DNA of 64,000 bases from Ehretia macrophylla (Eukaryota; Streptophyta; Magnoliopsida; Boraginales; Ehretiaceae). Position numbers and translations under genes: made by a program. Each line of letters opens with the position of its first letter. Position 1 is the stretch's first letter. The notes under the pieces were generated by a model that worked only from the letters and a program-made list of their open reading frames with translations, was not told the DNA's origin and made no database searches. Where the stretch lies: contig CM075770.1 in NCBI GenBank assembly GCA_037974665.1, positions 97,150,850 through 97,214,849 on the forward strand, given 5' to 3'. Positions 25,201 to 36,500 of the stretch are shown here, in pieces.

Positions 25201-27338
25201 AAGCAAAAGAAAAAAAAGATGATAATATCTTTAAAAGGATGGACATAGATTCATACTTACTTGAAACATAAAGAAGATAATACAGCTTTACAAGGTTACA
25301 GACAATATTTAACAAAATAGTACACTATATTTTTCTTAGTCAAAATAAAAGTTTGCATCATCAAGCAGATGTTCACTTCATTCATTATTGTCCTCCAATA
25401 AACTAGAATAATTGAAATGTGTATTATGCTGCTAAGTATCATGTCTAGCCAAATTTGTTTATGCACCTTTTCATTTACCCTTTAATGAGGTTTGGTAAAG
25501 GTCCATAAGATGTTGTACATTACGACAAATTTTCCTTCAATGGTCTATCATGCCATATCTAAAATATTTATTTTATTAGGATGGTTTCTTTTGTGAACCA
25601 CTCCCCTTGTTGTAGTTGTCTTATCTCTTAAAATTAGAGCTTTTCAGACCATCATAGTTTATTTTTACCACCCCCACGACCATCATTATGCCAAGTATTA
25701 TTAGTATACTACGACCTCGAGCACCTCCACGACTATCATTATACCAAGTATTATTGTAATCATGACCACCTCCATGGCCTCGTCCACGACCATAGCCACG
25801 ACTGCAACCGCGACCACAACCAAGACCACAACCACGACCATGGCCTCTACCACGACCATGATTATTAGAATCTATAACATTCACCTCAGAAAATGGTTTA
25901 GAGCCTGGTGGTCGTGATTGGTGGTTCCTCATTAATAATGCATTGTTTTGCTTCACCACCAGGAGACATGCTATCAGATCAGAATGTTTTTTAAAGCCAT
26001 GCTCTCTATATTGTTGTTGTAATATTATATCTGAGGCGTGAAATGTAGAATATGTTTTTCTAGCATGTCATCCTCTGTGATATTTTCTCCGCACATTTTC
26101 AATTGTGCAGTAATATTATGCACTTCGGAGTTATAATCACGTATAGTAGATAAATTCTGCAATCTTAGGTGTATCCATCGTGGCGTTGCATTGAGGGTCG
26201 TATCTTTCTTTCAAATTGACTCCTAATTCATGTGGATCTTTAACAGTAAGATATTCGGCCTTTAATGCCTCATGTATATGATGGCGAATAAATATCATCG
26301 CTTTAGCACGATCTTGCGGAGATTCTTTCTTGCCCTCAACTATAGTATTTTCAAGATCTTTGGCTTGTAGATGTACATCAACATCCTATATCCATGTTAA
26401 ATAATTGGTGCTCGTAATGTCAAGGGTAGTAAAGTCGAGCTTTGTAAAATTTGACATGATGATACTAAAAGATATAAATAATATTTAGTCAATAGAAATG
26501 GATCAGAAAATTAGATTTTAACTTCTAAGTTAAATATATCAAATACATAAATTATAATAACTAAATTAAGAAAATTAAAGATAAATTAAATAAAATAAAT
26601 AGATAAATAAAAGAATTAAGAAAGTTAAAGTTAAGAGTAAATAAAGGAAATACATAAATTAAGAAAGTTAAAGTTTGATTAAATAAATAAAATACATAAA
26701 TTAAGAAAGTAAGAGTTAGAGTAAATAAAGATTATACATAAAACAAGAAAGGTAAGGTTAGTTTAAATAAAAGAAATACATAAATTATTTATGTCCAAAT
26801 CCTTGTTGTTCATAATCAATCTTTCATACTTATAATCTAGATATTTATCTTTTTTTGAAAGTTAATGCTTATATATATGGAATAGTAAATATATAGTTAT
26901 ATTTTCACCAAATATATAATTGGTAATCTATGGTGATCTATACACACATATATATGGATACACAAATACATAGATACATATATGTGTATATTACATAGAT
27001 TCAAAATATTTAATCAAAATATAATTGAAAGGGAGTGATTACATGTACCTTTGAGAAAATTTGAATTGATTACTTTGTGCGTTATAATTACATTAGAGTT
27101 TTGTATTGATAACATGCTATAAAATATTTGCTATAAAGACAATAATAGAAGGAAAAGCCGAGAGAATTTTATTAATTTTATGATAAATTATTAATTATTA
27201 TGAACCTTTATTTATAAAAAAATAAAATTACTATAAAATTACTATTTACAAAATATCTTAATTACTATTTATAAAATATTACTATTTAAACAGTATCCGA
27301 CCGTTACTGTTTATAAATATCTAACTTATGAGAGAAGC

Positions 27339-27598
27339 AAGATAAATTACTGATATTTTTATAACATGACTGAAAACAGAAATAAAAAAATTAATATAAA
27401 ATCCCACGTGCACTCACATGCTTCCAGCCTCCACTCTAGCAGTCTTTCAAGTCCCAATACGCTCTCCACTCTACTGTATCTGCTTAAATAATCTAATGCA
27501 AATTCAATTGCGAATCGCAATCCACACACACACACTACACGCAGATGTACATTTGGAGATGTGATCATGATCCATGATTGAATTTACAGTAGCTCAAA
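27339..27598 (+). promoter_or_regulatory. Likely DPE1 proximal promoter and 5' UTR, with a G-box
   Basis: Only 260 bases separate the Copia target duplication from the DPE1 ATG. The stretch contains CACGTG at 27405-27410 in the context CCCACGTGCACTC, a G-box that bZIP or bHLH factors can bind. AT-rich TATA-like runs lie at about 27390-27400 and 27482-27490. The transcription start cannot be fixed from sequence. Confidence 0.4.
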
Positions 27599-30500
27599 AT
27601 GGCAATTCACTGTGCGCTCTCACTCATCCCCACAACTCTCTCTCCTCCGAAGCTCTTCTTCTCCAAACCTCTCTCTTCTCCATTCCGGTTCTCAAATAAT
27701 TCCACACCGTCACCAACTTGTCTCGCCGCAGTTGGATTCCAAAACGCCGCCGTATCGGGCTCAGTCGGCGAGGATTTGCCGCTTGACTACGCCGATCAGC
27801 TCCCGAAGCGCGACCCCAGCACTCGCAGAAGAGCAGGCGTCCTTCTCCATCCGACGTCGTTTCCTGGCCCTTACGGCATTGGTGACCTCGGCCCCTACGC
27901 TTTCCGCTTCCTCGATTGGCTTCATGATGCTGGTTGCTCCCTTTGGCAGGTAGCTTCACATTTATATACATACATGTATATGGAAAATTTCAGTAATGTT
28001 TGGATATGAGTAATGTTTACTCGAATTTTCAAATTTTGATGTTTCACGTTATAGAAGTCACGCTGTCAGAAGTTCCTCTCGTCACATTTCTGTTAAATTT
28101 ACGTCAAAATTACGAAATTACTTAGATTTCTTGCGTAATTCTTATTCGGATTTTCTAGAATACCAATGCTTGTTCCGATTTTTTAGTTGGTTGCAAAAAA
28201 ATGGCACGAGCCTGGTTCAGATAATTTTTTTTTTTTTTGTCACGATTTGATAGAAAGACATTGGCATCTCATAATATTACTTTTGAAATATCCGGGACTA
28301 ATTCAAATATTCGAGTAAACTTTAGAGGCTAGTAGATAAATTTTCCATATAAATACACACATGTTTAAGCATTTCTCTTCTTATTTTTTTTTCAAAAAAA
28401 AATTAAATAACGAAGATTTGTTCTATATATTTTTGGAAGTAAGCATTGTTTTCAGTAAATTTGCTATATTTTATAATTCAATTTCTTATATATTTTCTAA
28501 AATATATAAGGATTAATTTATGGTGCATGCTGATGTATGTGTTAACAGGTTCTTCCTCTTGTTCCACCTGGAAAGAGAGCAGAAGGATCTCCCTATACTG
28601 GCCAGGTAATATTATCTTTTTCCTCTATGCTTTCTTTTCTTTTTCTTACTTGTTTTGTTTCTTTTCATGCTTTTACTGTAAACAATAATTCAGGTAAAAT
28701 ATAGAAAGATGAGAAAGTTAGCTGAAATTTCACATCCCATAAAGTGTAAACAAACAGAATTTAGTGAATTTTCGTTACAATGCATTCATGAAATTTCAGC
28801 AGGCCTGACCTTAATAATTTTTTATCTAAATATTGTTATGTGTGGCCGTATTCGAAATGAGGACATGATGATATTGTATACTACTATCCTAAAACTGGAG
28901 ATGATAATTATCGGTGGTTACTTTCAGGATGCAAATTGTGGTAATACCCTATTGGTATCTCTTGAAGAACTCGTGGAAGATGGTTTATTGACCAAGGAGG
29001 AGCTCCCGAAACCAATGTGAGAGTTTCTACCGTATTACTATTGTCCAAGTATATTGTCTATTTCTGCAATTTTAGCATCTGTGTTGTATCTGTGCCCCTT
29101 GCAGAGATGCTGAACGTGTTGATTTCTCAATGGCTGCCCAAATAAAGAATCCTTTGCTAGCTAAGGTCTGCAATCAAAACACTTTTGTTGTCAGTTATTT
29201 GTTATTTGTCCATTAGACATAAGTCAAACTTATACCGTGCATAAACGTCATCTTCAATTCTATGAAGCACTAGTGTATGCAGATTGTTGCACCAATATTG
29301 GTTATTTGGCAACAGGTGAAGGGTGGTAGATCTAGGGTTAACTATAAATTGTATTTCTGGGCTAAATGGTGTGGGAAAAGGTTGTAGTCTGATTGACATT
29401 GTAGTCTTAATCTGCTGGGTGTTTAATTTCCAATTAAGAAAAAAGGAAAAACAAGATAAGAACAAGAAGGAAAGTGCAAAAAAGAAAGAAGAATTTATTT
29501 CTTTCTACGGGACTGTCCTCGGACTCTGAAAAAAGAATATGATTAGTCATTTCATCCTGTCAGGTTTTTGGCTGGCATTATGTGAAAGGAAGACTTGGGT
29601 CTTAAGATTAGTATTTCAACTTTTTTGAATGTAAATGTAGTACCTAACTTCAAAGCATAAGAAGAATTGGAAATTACTGAGTTAGTTTCAATTCTCCAGA
29701 TTCTCACTTATAGATTTTCCGGTCTCGAGATCCAGTCGCTTAACCCCATTTTAGGGGTTACACTGTTCGTTCTCTGAAAGAAAAGTTCATATATGAATAA
29801 TTTGAACAGAAACCGTATACTGGTTTTTATTGTCAAATGACTTTCTCTTATCTTCTATAAAGAGAAGTAACATAAATTACTTCTCTAAACTGATTTTATT
29901 GAAAAGAATTAGCATACTCAGAGGATTTTGTAATTTCTCATTGATATGCACACAGAGTGTTTCCTTTTCTATACATGGACAAATGTCCTCCCATTGGCTT
30001 GCCAATCTTTTCATGTTAATCTTTTATGTTTATTTTTGGGTTCTTTACAATGTTAAGTACACAAAAACTGGTCCATTTCAAGGATATCTTATGGTGTTTG
30101 AATTTTGCGGTTTAGTTCTCAGACCATCTTATGTGGAGTCCTCCTTTGTTTTGTATGTTTCAAGGCTGCAAAGAGGCTACTTTCAAGTGAAGGGGAACTG
30201 AGAAGTCAGCTTGAGCACTTTCGAACAGATCCAAATGTCTCAAGTGAGATATTTCTATTTCCTTTTCTCATTCCATTCCTAAAAAGCAAGAGTTGAGAAT
30301 CATTCTGTAATCAATAGTCATTTTAAGGTCCTTATTCTAGACAGTGGTTTTTGTAAGTCTTGATTAGAGATGTTATCTCTTGCTGTGTTAAAATGTATGT
30401 CTTTAGTACGGAAGAATCTTTTGTCTGGATAAGTTGAAATGCGTGGAGAGCAAATAAGGTAGTCTAATTGTCTACCTCTCAAAATAGAATTCAATCCTAG

Positions 30501-33500
30501 GAGGAGGGATCATAGATTTGTTTTCGCTATATCTGTGGATATGTCATTGCTTTTCAATTTTCCTATAAGAACTAGATGACATTTGATGGTCATATATTTT
30601 ATATGTCTATTAAACTGTAGCTAATTGTTTAAAATACGGTTCTTATAATTGCATGTAGAGGTATTTTTTGCATTTCCTCTGCTCAAAACTCTAGTTGGTT
30701 CAATCTAATTTCATATGAATATAATTATTTCAGTAAGAATGATTTATTTTTCATAAAACACCAACTTAGATGCATATAAAATTGTGATATGTTTTACTTT
30801 GATGTGGTTCTGTCCTTAGTTTCTTTGCTTATTGCTAATAATTGATTGAAGAACAGGTTGGCTCATAGATGCAGCCTATTTTGCTGCGATTGATGATTAT
30901 TTGAACGCATTTACTTGGTATGATTGGCCGGAACCTCTGAAAAATCGCCATCTTGCTGCGTTAGAAGAAATTTATCAAAACAGAAAAGATTTTGTAAGAT
31001 CTTTATTATCCTTTGATGTTGTCTGGCCCGTTGCTTTAGCACAGTGTCTAGACGTAATGCTCGGCTACCTTATAACCACGAGTTCATGATCCGCATGCAC
31101 AGATTGACATTTTCATTGCCCAGCAGTTCTTATTCCAAAGGCAATGGCAAAAAGTTCGTAGTTATGCCAAGATGAAGGGCATCAGCATAATGGGCGACAT
31201 GCCCATTTATGTTGGTTACCACAGTGCAGATGTTTGGGCAAACAAGAAACACTTTTTGCTGGTTAGTTGATCCTTGAAGTCATAATAAATGTATGGATTA
31301 CCATTGCGAGCTTCTGGAACCTCCATTTCTTTGTGTTTCTTACTAACTACTATGTGTCTGGCAGAACAGGTGTGGATTTCCTCTTCTGGTAAGTGGTGTT
31401 CCTCCTGATGCCTTCAGCGACACTGGTCAGCTTTGGGGCAGGTTCATACTAGATTATTCTGGCCTTCATTAAATGCTCTTTTAAAGTAGGAAATGTAAAT
31501 TATGGATAGATCTCAAGCAAAGTTGTGGGGATTATTTCACACTGATAATGTGCTATATTTATGGATGTGTGGAATAAATCTGTCATTTTGCCGCTTGTAA
31601 TAATATGTTCCTGGTGCTACTGTACTTTTTTGATATTTTAATTTATGTTTTAGATGCATTTGAACTTTGTTTTCGTTTCAGCTGCATGAAAAACTTTTTC
31701 TCCGTTCACTTTGTAACTGACACAAGTTCATACTATTTGATTATATTTGGTCTTCCTTGAATGCTCTTTGAAAGTAGAAACTGTGAGTTATAAATCGATC
31801 TCATGCAAGATTTTGGAGAAACTAAGGATTATTTAAAATGATAATGTGTGGTATATTGATGGATCCATGGAATAAAGCTGTCACCTTGCCACTTCTAATG
31901 GAAATTTCTTGCTGGTGCTATGGAATTCTTTTTAATATTTTAATGGAAATATCTTGCATTCGTGATATGTTTGGAAACAAGTCTCAGGCTCCAAACTGCT
32001 ACAATGTTGTAAAGTTTTGTACATAATTGGTTCTACTTATGATTTGCTTAACTCGAAATAAGAATTAGCTCCGTGATAGTTAGCATTTGGACTCATTGAA
32101 CTTAGATATGGTCCTGGATAAGACTATATCCGTCTGTGTGCCATTGGATTTAGTTTTGGAGCAATCTGTCATGACTATACACTGCTCATAGAAATATTTT
32201 GAGTGTAACCAAACTGAGGTTTTCATTTAAAGGGACTTGGGTAGAATAACTTTAGACAGATATAGTGCCAGAAAAATGAAAAGGTAAAATGACCTTGATT
32301 TAAATTGTGTGACAAAAACATAAATTTTAAAATTGAGCTTGAAATTCCGGAAAGAAAGCTATAGGTGCAAGTCTTATTGAAGTTTTGGCCTTATTATTCA
32401 CTCGTTAAATTTTCCCCTCACTCTCTGTGTAGTCTCATAGCTAAAATTTTAATTTCAACTTCAAGAAAAACACAAATCAGTTGAGTGGAAATTAGCACCC
32501 TCTAGCCCTGAATCAATACTAGTCTTTGTTGCAAATTTTCAGCTATTTTCACAAAGACATTTGAATTTAGATCAGGGAAAAACTGATTTGAATTCTTAAT
32601 ATGATAGCAGACTGATCGAAAGTGACTTCATTCAAATTTATTTTCTGTTATATTTCTTATATGAATGTTTTGACTTATCATCATACTCACTTTTCACTCG
32701 AATCCAGTCTCTTCCCTTTTCTTTGAAGGAATGCATTTATTACGTAATCTTGCAATCTATATATGATGGATGTATATACTAATTATAGCCAACCACAGAT
32801 ATCCCAAGGTTCACATGGTCATGTTTTGGAATTTAAAATTTATTTTATGTTTTTGCGATACTCTGCTTTGTTGCTCTTGTACAATATGAATGCACATCTA
32901 ACATGATAAGCAAATTATTTGACCTGAGGTTCTGTGTCCTCTGCTAACTGTACTATTTTCTGAAAAGCCCTCTGTATGATTGGAAAGCCATGGAAAAAGA
33001 TGGATATTCATGGTGGATAAGGCGTATAAGGCGTGCTCAGGATCTATTTGATGAGTTCAGGATAGATCATTTTCGAGGAATTGCTGGCTTTTGGGCAGTT
33101 CCTTCTGGTAAGACTATGTTTGAGTGGATGAAATATGCTTCATGCCTAGATAGATCACTAACATTCTATATATTTTATATATGCACAGAAGCAAAAATAG
33201 CGATGGTAGGACGTTGGAAGGTCAGTTCATTCTCTCAGTTCACTTTTTTCATTCGTGGTGAATGTTTATTTTGTTCATATAAGAGATCTTATAAAAGTCC
33301 TATTGGCAATAGGTGGGACCTGGACATTCTCTATTTGATGCCATCTTTCGGGCTGTGGGAAAGATCAATATCACAGCAGAAGACCTGGTAAGTCTTTTTG
33401 AATTGGATGGCTGATTTAAGACTACCCCTTCCCAATTGCCTCACTCCTCCCACCCAAAATAATAATAAAATAAAATAAACATGTCTGTGTTAAGTCTGGA

Positions 33501-36500
33501 CAACTTTGAGTCTTTAAATGAAATACCATAGTACCTTTAATTGCACAATCTTTATTAGTGCATGAGGAATGAAGTTCAATTCGGATATATCCCTATAATT
33601 ACCTCCAAATGGAGAGTGGCAAAATGAAAATAAAACTTGTTAGAATAAGCTTCAGAAAAGAATGTACAGAAAGTTTTTTTTTATTTTTACTAACAACATA
33701 TCTAACTCCCAAAAATTGATTGTTTAGATAATGCAAGTGGAAGGGAAAAGCAAAAAGTGATTTGAATTGCTAATTTTGAATTGAATCTCTATCTTTAGTT
33801 ATCTTGGACCTATACTTAACATAATTGCCCAAAGGGTAAGAGACGCGCACCATTGCGCAAAGGTGCACGCAGCACCCCTTTGGTGGTAATACCCGTGCCA
33901 AGAGGCGAGTCGGAATAAATTGATAATTATTAGAAAATGACCCATTAGTGTTTAAAAAGGTAATGAGTGGTGTGGAATGTGTCAAAATGATGCTAGGACA
34001 TTTCAGTGGATTCTTGAATGTATTTGAGAGGTTTAAATGGCTTTGATGTACTATTTTGTGGATATTAGTGAACGGGCTGCTGTAGTGTGCCTTTGCGGAC
34101 TTAGGAGGAGTGATCTTCTTAAGCCCGTGACATCACGATCCCAGGATTGTTTGTGATTCATGTAAGTTGGATTCTTTTCTTTTTCTTTGTGGTATCAGAG
34201 ATTGTGTTAGTGAAAATGGGGTCGTGACAGGTGGTATCAGAGTAATAGGTTGTGAACCCTTGGGATAAAATTGGTTATGATAATAATGTATATATAGGTT
34301 GAACCTGATTTCTTGAGCTAGAGTTAGAGACTGTGATTCTTTGAAAGCTTTGTAAATGAAGGTTAATTTATAGGCTATGATTCTTTGGGCTGCTAGGTGG
34401 CTATGATGTTCTTTCATATGTTTGGATCTTAGTTTGATTCAACGAACGATAAAGGAGACTTTGAATGAGAGAATTTTGAGGGGCGAAATTCTTACAAGTA
34501 GAGAAGGTTGTAATACCTGTGCCAGAGGCGAGTCGGAATAAATTGATAATTATTAGGAAATGACCCATTAGTGTTTAAAAAGGTAATGAGGGGTGTGGAA
34601 TGTGTCAAAATGATGCTGGGACATTTATGTGGATTCTTGAATGTATTTGAGAGGTTTTAATGGCTTTGATGTACTATTTTGTGGATATTAGTGAACGGGC
34701 TGCTCTAGTGTGCCTTTGCAGATTTAGGAGTGATCTTCTAAAACCCGTGGCATCACGATCCCGGGATTGTTTGTGGTTCATGTAAGTTGGATTCTTTTCT
34801 TTTTCTTTGTGGTATAAGAGATTGTGTTAGTGAAAATGGGGTCATGACATTTGGCACCTCAAAACAATATTTGTGGTGCATTTGATAAGGAGCACATTAT
34901 AAGCGCCATAAGGCAAGGTGCGTCATCCTGCTAAGGCACACTTTAGATAATTCTTTGTTTTAGTAGTGATGGTAGACTTTTTTGACTTTTTGAATTGACT
35001 AGCTTTATAACTAAGGGAGAAGGATGAAATTGTGGTTTGAAATATACCCCAAAAGGCTCAAGGCATATAGTAAACCAGTGATCTTATCAATTAAAATTTA
35101 GTCATCTTTCTCAACAGTGAGCTACACCAACAAGGGTGACATCCTCTATCTTTTTTCTCTCTCTTTCTTTTGATCAGTATCTATAATTGAGGAAGTAGGA
35201 TGATATTTTGGTTTGAAATATATCCCAAGGGGCTCAAGTCATATAGTAGCCCCGCGATCTTATCAATTAAAATTTGAGTCATCTTTCTCAACAGTGAGCT
35301 ACCAACAAGCGTAACATCCTCTATCTCTTTCTTCATCCTCTCTTCTCTCGATCCCATCCGCCCCACCCTGCCCTGCCCCTCCCCTCCCCTCCCCTCCCTC
35401 CTCCTCCTTGCACCTCTTCTTTCTCTGATTTCTCTGCTTTTTTCTTCTGTGTTCCTTTCCATCTTCCTTATTTCCTCTTCTTGTCTTGGTCTACTTCATC
35501 TTCTTCTTCATCATCTTTCTGCTCTACTGCTGCATTTTTATTTTCCTCTTCTTTTGGTTTAAGTTTCTGTTTGTTTGAGAAGTCTATTCTTGTGATTTTT
35601 TGCACCTTGTTATGTGTCTTTCTTCTAGCGTTTCTTTCTACTATAGTTTTTCCCTCCTAATTTCTGAGCTATGGTTAGAGGGTTGAGGGAGAGCTAAGAG
35701 GAGTTGGTTGGAGACTCTCAGATGAGATTTTGTATGCATGACAGAACAGAAAATGTGTAGCCTTGTCAGATTAAGGAGTGGCCTTGTGAAATCTATATAT
35801 CCGACTCTATCTAGTGGAATAAGGCTTGGTTTGGCTTCATTTGGTGTATTTATGAGCTATACTTGACTATTTGAGTTATGAGTTGTGGCTTGGGGCATAT
35901 GACTTTTTAAATGCCAGCCACCTGTATATTTCCAGCAAGATGACATCTTGTGCTTTGAAAGCATAAATTTTATAATAAATTAACAAAAAAAGCATAAATT
36001 TCATAATACAGGCATTTGTAAAGTGTTTTTGCATTTTTTGTTTATGTTGTGTCACTTCAATAAGCCATGCACATGCCATGAGCCTTGAGCCTTGAGCCTT
36101 GAGCCTTGAGCCTTAACATATCCCTAAGAGCTCTTTGTGCCTCATTTCACCTTTCACCTTTACCAACAACGTCAGGTACTATGGAAATGGATTTGTCTAT
36201 AGCAGGAACAGAAAGAAAACCTTAAGTGCTGATTATTGCATCCTACAGATTATACTTGTCCCCATTTGTTAAAACCTCGCTTGAACATCAAAATGGTGTA
36301 GATGTGCTCTATGGCATCTCCTTATTGGTAGTAAAATAATCTAATTGAAATTGATATCCTGATTGCATTAATGAGAATCAGAGAAAAATGGTGCCAGAAC
36401 AGATTTTTAAATTCCAATGTGAACGGTGTTGGACATGAAACTTAAATTGACTGATGGTTTTGAAAATTAAAATCGAAACAGCAGAATGGCTTGATTGACT

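Larger units (their letters stand above)
18440..26457 (-). pseudogene. Copia gag-pol remnant, interrupted by two nested insertions
   Basis: Gag begins with ATG at 26457 (MSNFTKLDFTTLDITSTNYL). A Gly/Arg/His-rich stretch (GRGRGHGRG repeats) lies at 25760-25870. The zinc knuckle near 25550 is ruined, since both leading Cys read Tyr/Phe. Pre-integrase is at about 25105-24785. Integrase spans 24650-23990 and includes HEFLCPTCTQGK and a DDE-core-like region. Reverse transcriptase at about 23030-22563 has YVDN where the catalytic YVDD is expected. RNase H-like sequence continues left of the insertions to about 18440 (for example PQPELIGYADAGYF-like reading at 18840-18890). Many stops and frameshifts make it non-functional. 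Confidence 0.85.
17950..27333 (-). mobile_element. Ty1/copia element with LTRs and matched GAAGC duplication
   Basis: LTRs at 17950-18168 and 27115-27333 (219 bp each) share most positions, for example ATAAAGACAATAATAGAAGG. The pentamer GAAGC occurs immediately outside both ends (17945-17949 and 27334-27338), so the boundaries are firm. A polypurine tract follows the left LTR (complement of CTCCCTCTTGGAT, 18170-18182). Coding remnants run on the minus strand from about 26457 to 18440. Two later insertions sit inside: a hAT element and a solo Tekay-like LTR. The right LTR has lost its terminal CA (it reads GA). The element ends 265 bp before the DPE1 start codon and points away from it. Confidence 0.95.

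Noticed and set aside
25760..25870. Gly/Arg/His-rich repeats suggesting a glycine-rich RNA-binding protein
   Set aside because: They lie within copia Gag in the right position between the gag core and zinc knuckle, so they belong to the retroelement.
35181..35462. 93-codon Arg/Glu-rich minus-strand frame
   Set aside because: It is the antisense of a CT-rich low-complexity tract in DPE1 intron 11, so the composition explains it.
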